DNA from: Aequitasia sp047973235
GTDB taxonomy: Bacteria; Bacillota; Clostridia; Lachnospirales; Lachnospiraceae
DNA: 26,082 nt
Reading direction: 5' to 3'
Assembly (NCBI GenBank): GCA_047973235.1
Contig: JBKEBP010000235.1
Location: 1-26,082 of the forward strand
A program made the translations under genes and the position numbers. The notes beneath the pieces were generated by a model. That model did not search any database, had not been told where the DNA came from, and saw only the letters and a list, made by a program, of their open reading frames with translations. This document shows, piece by piece, positions 16,586 to 24,559 of this stretch. Each line of letters opens with the position of its first letter. The stretch's first letter is position 1.

Positions 16586-16613
16586 TTGATTTTTTGAAAT
16601 ACAGGTATATAAT
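16586..16613 (+). promoter_or_regulatory. Putative promoter of the LacI-family regulator gene
   Basis: TTGATT (16586-16591), a 16-bp spacer and a perfect TATAAT (16608-16613) lie 40 nt before the regulator ATG. A TGAAACGA copy (16576-16583) sits just upstream of the -35, with two further copies at 16645-16652 and 16655-16662 flanking the start codon. Confidence 0.5.
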
Positions 16614-16653
16614 GTGTTTGTCATTAATATATAATTGCAAAGGTTGAAACGAA

Positions 16654-17661
16654 ATGAAACGAGAGAAAATAACTGTATCGAAAATAGCAAAAGAAGCCGA
16701 TGTTTCTCCTGCCACTGTCTCAAGAGTAATGAACCACCCTGAGATAGTTCACAACTCTACAATTACTCAGGTAGAAAAAGCAATGGATACACTTGGGTAT
16801 AGAATAGAGCAAAGATCCTACGTATCACAGGTTGATCAGCCTATTATTGTACTTAATATCCCTAGTGTGGGAAATGACTTTTACCAGGAAGTTATACGTG
16901 GTGTTCTAACTTCCGCTAAAGCACATGGATGTCAATTGTTGACCTATCAATCCCCACTAAACAAAAGCTCAGTTAGGAGTTTCTGTAATCTTTTAAAACG
17001 CGTCAATGCCTCGGGCACAATATTACTTAACCGCCTTTCAATAGAGTCATTGGAAGAAATTCACTCTGTTGTCCCCTTAGTTCAATGCTGTGAATATAAT
17101 GAAGATGCATCTTATCCTTATATAAGTATCAATGACTATACAGCCGCAAAAAATGCCACAAGATATCTCATATCTTGTGGCTGTAATAAAATCTCTTTAC
17201 TTAATGGACCTGCTTCTTTCAAATACTCTATCAAAAGGAAAGCCGGATTTCTAAGTGCTCTTGCTGATGAAGACCTCTTCATTCCCCAAAACTGGATAGT
17301 ACAGTTGCCGGAGGTCAGTTTTGACATGGCGTATTCTGCAACATGTCGACTTCTTAATAGTGAGACACGCCCTCATGCTTTTTTTGCAGTATCAGACGTC
17401 TTCGCCGCTGCTGTAATAAGTGCATCTAAACGTTTTCACTTGAATGTTCCGAATGATATTATGGTTATCGGCTTCGACAACATTGAGCTCTCCAGGATAA
17501 TAACTCCACAGATTACAACAGTAAATCAACCATGTTTCAATCTGGGATATTCTGCTAGTGAATCATTAGTTGAAATGATGAATCAACCCGACTACCCGTC
17601 CAGTTCTTTACTACTGGAAACTGAGTTAGTTGTTCGAGAATCAACTATACGAAAGTGGTAA
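16654..17661 (+). CDS. LacI family transcriptional regulator
   Basis: DNA-binding sugar-responsive regulator of 335 residues, the usual LacI length. The N-terminal helix-turn-helix is KITVSKIAKEADVSPATVSRVMNHP (about 5-29 overall), followed by hinge-type sequence, then a periplasmic-binding-like effector domain with PIIVLNIPSVGNDFYQEV, and near the end MVIGFDNIELSRIITPQITTV, a conserved LacI block. It diverges from the Gfo/Idh gene across a 223-nt intergenic region, so it most likely controls the sugar operon, and perhaps itself. Its effector is unknown. It ends 13 nt from the convergent malic enzyme stop. A weak AAAGG precedes the ATG. Confidence 0.92.
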   Translation: MKREKITVSKIAKEADVSPATVSRVMNHPEIVHNSTITQVEKAMDTLGYRIEQRSYVSQVDQPIIVLNIPSVGNDFYQEVIRGVLTSAKAHGCQLLTYQSPLNKSSVRSFCNLLKRVNASGTILLNRLSIESLEEIHSVVPLVQCCEYNEDASYPYISINDYTAAKNATRYLISCGCNKISLLNGPASFKYSIKRKAGFLSALADEDLFIPQNWIVQLPEVSFDMAYSATCRLLNSETRPHAFFAVSDVFAAAVISASKRFHLNVPNDIMVIGFDNIELSRIITPQITTVNQPCFNLGYSASESLVEMMNQPDYPSSSLLLETELVVRESTIRKW

Positions 17662-17674
17662 ATCCCCAAGATGT

Positions 17675-18847
17675 CTATATGCGTGCTACACCGCTCTTTC
17701 TTGCTGCCTCAGCCACTGCCTCAGCCACTGAATCAGCTACTTCTTTATCCAGTGCACTCGGAATTATATACTCTGCACTTAATTTGTCATCGGTAACGAA
17801 TGATGCTATAGCCTTTGCTGCAGCAATTTTCATCTCATCATTAATATCTGATGCACGTACATCCAAAGCTCCCCTAAAAATACCGGGAAACGCAAGTACA
17901 TTATTAATCTGATTTGGAAAATCACTTCTGCCCGTTCCAACAACAGCTGCGCCTGCCTTTATTGCAATATCAGGCATGATTTCAGGTGTTGGGTTTGCCA
18001 TAGGAAATAGTATCGGATTATCATTCATGCTTTTAACCATGTCAGAAGTTACACATCCCGGTGCAGACACACCTATAAATACATCCGCTCCTACGAGCAT
18101 GTCAGCAAGACTTCCGCTTTTTTTATCAGGATTAGTAATATGAGCCAATTCCTCTTTCTCAGGATTTAGACCTGATCTGCCTTCATATATCGCACCTGTC
18201 CTATCACACATAACAACATTTTTAAGACCCATAGAAATCAAAAGTTTGATAATTGCGATTCCGGCAGCACCGGCACCACTAGTTACTACATTGATTTCAT
18301 CTATCTTCTTATTTGTCAATTTAAGTGCATTAAACATCGCTGCTAATGTCACTACTGCCGTTCCATGCTGATCATCATGAAATATCGGAATATCGCATCT
18401 TTCCTTTAATTTCTTCTCTATTTCGAAACATCTGGGTGCCGATATATCTTCCAGATTAACACCTCCGAAACTTCCGGCCGTCAATGCCACTGTATTAACA
18501 ATATCATCAACATCATTAGACCTAATACAAATTGGAAATGCATCAACATCTGCAAAAGCTTTGAACAGTGCACATTTTCCTTCCATAACCGGCATTCCTG
18601 CCTCGGGGCCAATATCTCCAAGACCAAGAACTGCTGACCCATCAGTAACAACAGCTACCAGATTACCTCTTCTGGTAAGTTCGTAGCTCTCATTCACATC
18701 CTTTTGAATAGCTAAGCAGGGTTCTGCAACACCCGGAGTATATGCTATAGATAAATCATCCTTCGTATTTAAAGGTACCTTCGTACCAACTTCAATTTTG
18801 CCTTTCCATTCTCTGTGCTTCTTCATTGCTTCTTTTGCGTAATCCAT
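17675..18847 (-). CDS. NAD(P)-dependent malic enzyme
   Basis: Cytosolic enzyme of 390 residues that oxidatively decarboxylates malate to pyruvate. It is the short bacterial form. The N-terminal block DLSIAYTPGVAEPC carries the catalytic Tyr36; DGSAVLGLGDIGPEAGMPV is the malic-enzyme core; Lys91 (EGKCALFKAFA) and the metal-site acids in HDDQHGTA (D158-D159) follow. The Rossmann motif is GAGAAG (191-196), with CDRTGAI after it; the Asp at about 215 would favour NAD but cofactor choice is inference. AAAGGAG lies 5 nt before the ATG. It is likely transcribed alone from its own promoter inside the 3' spacer of the DUF3048 gene. It faces lacI tail to tail with no terminator in the 13-nt gap. Confidence 0.95.
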   Translation of the reverse strand: MDYAKEAMKKHREWKGKIEVGTKVPLNTKDDLSIAYTPGVAEPCLAIQKDVNESYELTRRGNLVAVVTDGSAVLGLGDIGPEAGMPVMEGKCALFKAFADVDAFPICIRSNDVDDIVNTVALTAGSFGGVNLEDISAPRCFEIEKKLKERCDIPIFHDDQHGTAVVTLAAMFNALKLTNKKIDEINVVTSGAGAAGIAIIKLLISMGLKNVVMCDRTGAIYEGRSGLNPEKEELAHITNPDKKSGSLADMLVGADVFIGVSAPGCVTSDMVKSMNDNPILFPMANPTPEIMPDIAIKAGAAVVGTGRSDFPNQINNVLAFPGIFRGALDVRASDINDEMKIAAAKAIASFVTDDKLSAEYIIPSALDKEVADSVAEAVAEAARKSGVARI

Positions 18848-18877
18848 AGTAGCTCCTTTCTTTTCTAATCATTACAT

Positions 18878-18906
18878 ATTATGGCACAAAAAAAGACTAG
18901 TAACAA
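18878..18906 (-). promoter_or_regulatory. Putative malic enzyme promoter
   Basis: Reading toward the malic enzyme: TTGTTA (18906-18901), a 17-bp T-rich spacer, CATAAT (18883-18878), ending about 30 nt before the ATG. It sits immediately after the DUF3048 stop (18911), so the malic enzyme can be expressed independently of the upstream glycan run. Confidence 0.55.
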
Positions 18907-18910
18907 TACC

Positions 18911-20035
18911 TTATTCGAACGAAGCCTGATTAGCATAATTTACAGCAACATATGTCTTCCCTCTATTAATCGGAACACCTTCGCCCGTCTCTCTATCCGC
19001 AAATGAAAGCCTACTCCATTCATTGTTCTCTGACTTCCACCAAGCAATCTTCTTCATAGTTCCATTAGATATATAATAACCTACTGCGTCATGAGATCCG
19101 TCCCAATCAATGTCCTTGTGTCCGACTTCATCTCTAACAGTTATACTTGTCTCTAAAACTAATACATTCTTAAAGCTTAGCTGCTCATTTGTTTTAGCGT
19201 CGATTTGTGGTGATCCATTCATATTCTTTTTATATGTTTTAGTTGCTTCATCATATGTAAACTGTGAACTCTGCGCACCAAAGTTAATATTTACGCTAGT
19301 ACACTTTTCTTCACCGGCCGGTTCTTCCTTATTTACAGGGTTAAAATAAAATGCTCCGCCTTTAAAATCATCCCCAAGTTCCAGTCTCTTGCCTTCTGAC
19401 TGAACAACATTTGCAAACTTGGTACCATCAAAGTAGCCCGTATGCTCGAGAGCATATCCCTGATTTAGCTTGTCCTGATCTCTTCCGAAGAATCCTCCGG
19501 CTCCACTAATACCATCATATCTGTCAAGACCAAGAGCATCGAAGTATTCATCCATGGAATCGTCCTTACCCCAATGTACTAAGAACGCATCAAAGCCGGT
19601 AGCATATGACGCGAAGTAAGATCTAAGGCTTCTGATTGGACATATCTGTGGAATCTGAGTATAATCTCCATACATAGCCATAAGTCGCGTATTATCAGCT
19701 TCAACAGGAATTTCAAATATTACATCCGCTGCTGATATGCCGTATTGAGGCATTGCCTGAGGTACGTTATTAACCATAACGGCTACCGGTCTCTTACCTA
19801 TTGCTTCATCTGTAAGTGTACCAAGTCCTGTTAAAACATTCATATTAGCCGGTTCCGGCTCTTCCTTATCCTCTTCCGGTTCAGGTTCTTCTACCTTTTC
19901 CACCTTCTTAGGTTCTTTCTTTGGTTCTTCTGCTACTTCTTTTTTATTCATCGAGTATACCGCCACTGATGCTGCCGCTATCAGAACAACAACAAGTACT
20001 GTTATTACTATTTTTTTTACTAATGACTTATTCAT
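18911..20035 (-). CDS. DUF3048 domain-containing protein (YerB-like), membrane-anchored
   Basis: Cell-surface protein of 374 residues. One N-terminal membrane segment (about 6-28) has no lipobox cysteine, unlike Bacillus YerB, which is described as a lipoprotein. A low-complexity Glu/Lys/Pro spacer (about 30-64) follows, then the DUF3048 domain beginning LTGLGTLTDEAIGKRPVAVMVNN and containing PQYGISAADVIFEIPVE and CPIRSLRSYF. The function of the family is unknown. Three in-frame ATGs lie at 20044, 20041 and 20035; GGAAGGA is too close to the first two but spaced about 8 nt from the third, so 20035 is chosen. It begins a few bases after the DUF6020-like gene and is probably the last gene of that transcript. 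Confidence 0.85.
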   Translation of the reverse strand: MNKSLVKKIVITVLVVVLIAAASVAVYSMNKKEVAEEPKKEPKKVEKVEEPEPEEDKEEPEPANMNVLTGLGTLTDEAIGKRPVAVMVNNVPQAMPQYGISAADVIFEIPVEADNTRLMAMYGDYTQIPQICPIRSLRSYFASYATGFDAFLVHWGKDDSMDEYFDALGLDRYDGISGAGGFFGRDQDKLNQGYALEHTGYFDGTKFANVVQSEGKRLELGDDFKGGAFYFNPVNKEEPAGEEKCTSVNINFGAQSSQFTYDEATKTYKKNMNGSPQIDAKTNEQLSFKNVLVLETSITVRDEVGHKDIDWDGSHDAVGYYISNGTMKKIAWWKSENNEWSRLSFADRETGEGVPINRGKTYVAVNYANQASFE

Positions 20036-20050
20036 TACCATCATCCTTCC

Positions 20051-21841
20051 CTAAAAACCTTCCAACCTATTATAGTCATATAAATGCATAAATGCAAATA
20101 CAAACGGTGTCGCTATAACCAGTGGATACGCATACCTAAAAAGCATTGCCGGAGCCAGTATTAGCGTTAGCCATAATCCCAGCAACAAGGCAAGGGGTAT
20201 AAGCAGTCGATACCGTCTTTCATATATAAGTTTAACTATCGCAAAGCAAATAATCCAGAACATTATACCCGGGCTAAACAGCAGTGAATATAGTGGTATG
20301 TTTTGTTCGGACACATTATTTACAAAGTACTCAAATCTCTCTGAAAGCTTAGGAAATAGCGTTGCTCTGCCGATTTGCTTATACATCTGTGAATTAGGTA
20401 CTACACTTACATCAGTATTATAATAATCCAGATACGGAAAATAAGTTCCGGGATCCGGATATATCATATCCGTATACCAGTATCCGATAGATAAACTTGC
20501 CCATGCATCTATATATATTCCCGGGTTATCTAGCCCTATGCGAATCCATAGTTTTATAAACTCTGCTTTATCCGATTCATATAATGTCTTATTAAAAGTA
20601 TTTTTAGTATTATCCGAGATTCTGGGAACATATCCTCTCCAATCAGGTACGTATTCTTCTATTAGCTGCTTATCTTCATCTGATATATTTTCAGGTGCAT
20701 GGTTCATGGCTCTAGATAGCTGCTGGGCCGGCACATTTATAGTTTCAAGAGAGTACGAAGATTCAACACCTATTAAACCGTAAATAGGGCCCGTATATAC
20801 ATTCCAAATTAGAATCACAGCACATGAAATAATAAGGCTCTTTACCCTGTATCCCTTCCCGATTAATAAAACAAGTATAACTGCTAATACCATGAAGGAA
20901 TATATACCATTATTCTTTAATGCACACATTAGAAATACAAGCAGTATGTAGCTCGTCATACTCCTTTTACTTTTGAAGAACTTTTCCTTATTTTGTACCA
21001 GATCATAGGTTCTTATAAATACCAGAAATATAACTCCGGCAAATAGTGTGTCCTTGGTAGCTGCAAATGATAAAATAATATTATAAGGAATGACGGCAAA
21101 GCAAATGGCAACAATAATTCTAACTACATCCGGCAATAGTCCTTTCATCCTCTTAATCATGTAAGTGAATATCCCAGCCATTATAGTCATCTGAATAAGA
21201 GAATATATGCATCCTCCTATCTCCGCTGATCCAAATACACTTTCTCCAAGTTTAACCAAACCGCCCAGTATATATGTATGAAGCACCGGATGATGTGATG
21301 TCACAGGCCCTGATTCTATGTATTGAATCTGGTAGATGCTATCATATGCAAATACACCCGGGTAAGACGCCATAAGTCCTATACCCCATACAGCGATTAT
21401 CAGTATGTACACTATTATCAAGAATCTCTTTTCATTACTTGTAGCCTTCATACAAACAGACTCTATATAAGTGCCTCTGAGTTTATCAACCCATGAATCA
21501 AAGTAATACATGCACAATCCCGTAGCCGATACTGCAATAATGCTAAATCCCAATATCCCAAAATACGTAGAAGGTCTAAGAAATGCTATAGTGTCATCAT
21601 TATAAAGTTGCTTTCCAAAGACCATTGCCACGGAGAAAAGGAATCCAAAAACAGCCGATATAATCACTAGTCTTCTATTCTTGATTTTCCAAAAGGCCTT
21701 GATTAATAGGAATATCCCAACAGATACTACTATCATCAAAACACTTACAGATAAATCGCGTCCACTATCTGAGGTTTTAAGTACCTGATCCAGTGACATA
21801 GTAGCAATTAATGAGAATATGGCCATAATCACATTTATCAT
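20051..21841 (-). CDS. DUF6020-like polytopic membrane protein, copy 2 (possible glycosyltransferase)
   Basis: Integral membrane protein of 596 residues with many hydrophobic segments and one long soluble loop (about 350-480). Key blocks are YPGVFAYDSIYQ (160-171), TSHHPVLHTY (181-190), YTGPIYGLIGV and ISDNTKNTFN. The layout of short luminal loops with acidic and histidine residues near the first helices resembles GT-C-type glycosyltransferases that use lipid-linked sugars, but that is inference; the family function is unknown to me. It is a clear paralogue of the next gene upstream: in the YPG-to-FGS block I count about 31 of 51 identical residues. It overlaps that gene by 4 nt (ATGA) and has GAGGTG 5 nt before its ATG. 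Confidence 0.75.
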   Translation of the reverse strand: MINVIMAIFSLIATMSLDQVLKTSDSGRDLSVSVLMIVVSVGIFLLIKAFWKIKNRRLVIISAVFGFLFSVAMVFGKQLYNDDTIAFLRPSTYFGILGFSIIAVSATGLCMYYFDSWVDKLRGTYIESVCMKATSNEKRFLIIVYILIIAVWGIGLMASYPGVFAYDSIYQIQYIESGPVTSHHPVLHTYILGGLVKLGESVFGSAEIGGCIYSLIQMTIMAGIFTYMIKRMKGLLPDVVRIIVAICFAVIPYNIILSFAATKDTLFAGVIFLVFIRTYDLVQNKEKFFKSKRSMTSYILLVFLMCALKNNGIYSFMVLAVILVLLIGKGYRVKSLIISCAVILIWNVYTGPIYGLIGVESSYSLETINVPAQQLSRAMNHAPENISDEDKQLIEEYVPDWRGYVPRISDNTKNTFNKTLYESDKAEFIKLWIRIGLDNPGIYIDAWASLSIGYWYTDMIYPDPGTYFPYLDYYNTDVSVVPNSQMYKQIGRATLFPKLSERFEYFVNNVSEQNIPLYSLLFSPGIMFWIICFAIVKLIYERRYRLLIPLALLLGLWLTLILAPAMLFRYAYPLVIATPFVFAFMHLYDYNRLEGF

Positions 21842-23613
21842 AAGCGCACCTCTTTTCTAGCTATACCAAGCATGATAGGAATACTAATCATAGCCGGGTA
21901 CATATAGCAAAGAAGTACCACCGGTGAGAATATAAGCGTAATCCATAGTCCCAATCCAAACGACAATATAACCAACACCTTGTAGTCTCTCTTATAAATC
22001 ACAAGCACTATAAGAAGTGCTATTATCCAAAAAGCAAATCCGGGGCTGAAAATTAATGATAATACCGGAATCCTCTGAAAATTCGTATCATAAGCAAAGC
22101 TTCTTAGAATCTTGCTAAGAGCCGGTATATATGACTTCTGCTCTAAGTATGTATACTCTCCCTCTGGATAAACGGCAGCAGGCTTTGAATTATCATACTC
22201 TATATACGGATGATATGCGCCCTCATATGGGTATACACTATCAGGATACCAGTATCCAAGCGTAAGCGACGCCCACTCTTCCAAGTACATCGTCGTATTA
22301 TCTATTCCTACTCTAAGCCACAGTTTAAGAAACTGTACTTTATCAGCATTATATAGCTCTGTGTTAAAACCGTTTTTAACATTATCAGATATGCGTGGCT
22401 CGAAGTATTCATATAGTGGCATATACTCCTTAGCAAGTTCCAGGTCTTCATCTGACATTCCCTCCGGATTACTTACAACCACCTTACATAGCTGCTGTAT
22501 AGGCACTGATAGCATCTCCGCATCTGCACCCTTATCAACACCTAGCACGCCATATATAGGACCCGTATAAAGCAGCCAAATACCTACAACGCATACCGAA
22601 ATGAGTGCAAATCTAATTCTTGTCTTCTTCCGCAGTACTATTACTGCGACAACCGCCATAAATATATATGCGTATATACCATTATTCCTAAACGCACACA
22701 TTAGAAATGTGAGTATTATATATACTATGCAATCAAATGTCTTTACATTCTCGAATTTTATAAGATCTACACTCTTGATAACTACTATGACAAATAGTCC
22801 TGCAAATATCACATCCTTCGTAGCACTAAATGAAAATAGTATATTATACGGAACAAATGCAAAGAAAATAAGCACTAACACTCTGCATACTTCGGGTATA
22901 ATTCCTTTAAGTCTCTTAATATAATACGTAAATATCCCCGTCATTATTATCATCTGTAACAGTGAATATATAAGCATACCGGCTTCTTCACTTCCAAATA
23001 CATTTCTCCCCAGACTAATAAGACCGCCCAGCAAATACGTATGTATAATCGGGTGATGAGAAGTCACTTCGCCCGTTGTATACATATGCATCTGGAATAT
23101 GCTGTCATATGCATATATCCCCGGATAAGTTGCGAGAAGGCAAATGAACCATACTACGAGTATAAGCACAAATGAGATAATAAGAAATCTAGTATCAGTT
23201 CCGTTTTTACCGGATATCAGTTTCTTTAATCCAGCTTCCGGCTTAGAACCTGCGATATAATCGAATACCTTGTCATAATAATAGAGAAATGCTGCCACAA
23301 GAGCCGCCATAAACGGTGTGAGAAGAACCGTATTTACTGCTACACTAGTTAGACCTGCAACTGCATCGTATTCCTGTATGCCGCGCCCGATAATTAGAAA
23401 AGCAGAAAAAAATAATCCCAAAACTAACGAACAGATAGTTAGCCTTCTGTTCGTTCTTGGAATCATATGGAAGTACAAGAAACACACCCCCACAAATATT
23501 AAAATTGATACAACACTTGCTGCCACACCTCTATGCCACGTGATCACACCACAAAGTGCATACGTAGATAGAAATGCAAATAAGATGATAAGTGCTTTTC
23601 CTCGTTTGTTCAT
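21838..23613 (-). CDS. DUF6020-like polytopic membrane protein, copy 1 (possible glycosyltransferase)
   Basis: Integral membrane protein of 591 residues from the chosen start, with the same plan as its downstream neighbour. YPGIYAYDSIFQ is at about 163-174, SHHPIIHTY at 185-193, then YTGPIYGVLGV, QQLCKVVVSNPEGMSDED and PRISDNVKNGFN. These blocks are shared with the next protein, so the pair is a tandem duplication that has diverged. The open frame extends to an ATG at 23652, but that lies inside the GT2 gene without a ribosome-binding site; the ATG at 23613 is one base past the GT2 stop and aligns with the paralogue start, though its own ribosome-binding site is weak, suggesting coupled translation. 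Function is unproven; an envelope glycan role is inferred from the GT2 neighbour. Confidence 0.72.
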   Translation of the reverse strand: MNKRGKALIILFAFLSTYALCGVITWHRGVAASVVSILIFVGVCFLYFHMIPRTNRRLTICSLVLGLFFSAFLIIGRGIQEYDAVAGLTSVAVNTVLLTPFMAALVAAFLYYYDKVFDYIAGSKPEAGLKKLISGKNGTDTRFLIISFVLILVVWFICLLATYPGIYAYDSIFQMHMYTTGEVTSHHPIIHTYLLGGLISLGRNVFGSEEAGMLIYSLLQMIIMTGIFTYYIKRLKGIIPEVCRVLVLIFFAFVPYNILFSFSATKDVIFAGLFVIVVIKSVDLIKFENVKTFDCIVYIILTFLMCAFRNNGIYAYIFMAVVAVIVLRKKTRIRFALISVCVVGIWLLYTGPIYGVLGVDKGADAEMLSVPIQQLCKVVVSNPEGMSDEDLELAKEYMPLYEYFEPRISDNVKNGFNTELYNADKVQFLKLWLRVGIDNTTMYLEEWASLTLGYWYPDSVYPYEGAYHPYIEYDNSKPAAVYPEGEYTYLEQKSYIPALSKILRSFAYDTNFQRIPVLSLIFSPGFAFWIIALLIVLVIYKRDYKVLVILSFGLGLWITLIFSPVVLLCYMYPAMISIPIMLGIARKEVRL

Positions 23614-23614
23614 G

Positions 23615-24559
23615 TTAGTTTTCTCTTGATAACTTCTTCCTTCTAGCATCACTTGCTATAAGTCTCATCTCAAAGTCCTGCCTATTCTTTTGAACTATGG
23701 ACGAAAGTATAAGTCCCGTAAAGAACGAGATTAATGCTGCTATATATACAAACCCACAAACTATTAATGTCGGAAAGTTCGGTACCAATCCGGTTTGTGC
23801 ATACGTTACTAATACAGGAATCATAAATGCAGTACTAATAACTACTAGCAGTGCTGCAATTATAGAAAAGAATGCCTGTGACTTATACATCCTAAATAGT
23901 CTAAGTATAGTAAATATAACCTTCATACCGTCCGAGTAAGTATTAAGCTTAGATTCACTGCCATCCGGACGATCTCTATAATCTATAACGACATTCTCTA
24001 CTCTCATATTCTTATCAAGGGCATGAATACTCATTTCAGTCTCTATCTCAAATCCTTTAGATAATACAGGGAATGTCTTAACGAAGTTATAATTAAATGC
24101 TCTATAACCTGTCATGATATCTCTAATATCACTTCTGAATAAGAAGTTGACACAGAAACGAACGAAATCATTACCGAAGTTATGGAATGGTCTCTTATTC
24201 TCCTGATAATACGTAGAAGATAGTCTATCTCCTACTACCATATCAGCATTTCTATTACGAACAGCTTCCACCATCTGAGGACCAAATTCCGACGGATATG
24301 TATCATCACCATCTATCATTATATAAACTTCCGCATCTATCTCACGAAACATTCTTCTGATAACATTCCCCTTGCCCTGTTGGTATTCATATCTCACAAC
24401 AGCACCAGCCTTTTCTGCAAGTTCTCCTGTACCGTCATTCGAGTTATTGTCGTAAACGTAGATTGTCGCTTCAGGAAGAGATTCCTGCCAGTCACGTACT
24501 ACCTTTTCAACTGTCTTGCTTTCATTATAGCAAGGTATCATTACTGCTACTTTATCCAT
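23615..24559 (-). CDS. Glycosyltransferase family 2 protein, polyprenyl-phosphate glycosyltransferase type
   Basis: Membrane-associated glycosyltransferase of 314 residues. The GT-A domain opens with VAVMIPCYNE, then YDNNSNDGT (37-44), the metal-binding DGDDTYP (83-89), DIMTGYRAF (147-154) and GFEIETEM (169-176). Two C-terminal membrane segments (about 229-252 and 264-288) are followed by a basic tail. This arrangement matches enzymes that move a sugar from a nucleotide onto undecaprenyl or dolichyl phosphate. Such a lipid-linked sugar could feed the neighbouring polytopic proteins. An ATG at 24574 is in frame, but GAGGAA lies about 7 nt before the ATG at 24559, which overlaps the upstream stop by 8 nt (ATGGATAA), so 24559 is chosen. 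Confidence 0.9.
   Translation of the reverse strand: MDKVAVMIPCYNESKTVEKVVRDWQESLPEATIYVYDNNSNDGTGELAEKAGAVVRYEYQQGKGNVIRRMFREIDAEVYIMIDGDDTYPSEFGPQMVEAVRNRNADMVVGDRLSSTYYQENKRPFHNFGNDFVRFCVNFLFRSDIRDIMTGYRAFNYNFVKTFPVLSKGFEIETEMSIHALDKNMRVENVVIDYRDRPDGSESKLNTYSDGMKVIFTILRLFRMYKSQAFFSIIAALLVVISTAFMIPVLVTYAQTGLVPNFPTLIVCGFVYIAALISFFTGLILSSIVQKNRQDFEMRLIASDARRKKLSREN

Noticed and set aside
20051..23613. DUF6020-like pair as an assembly artefact or recent duplication
   Set aside because: The two copies differ throughout, with divergent loops and N-termini, so this is an old duplication rather than a repeated sequence.
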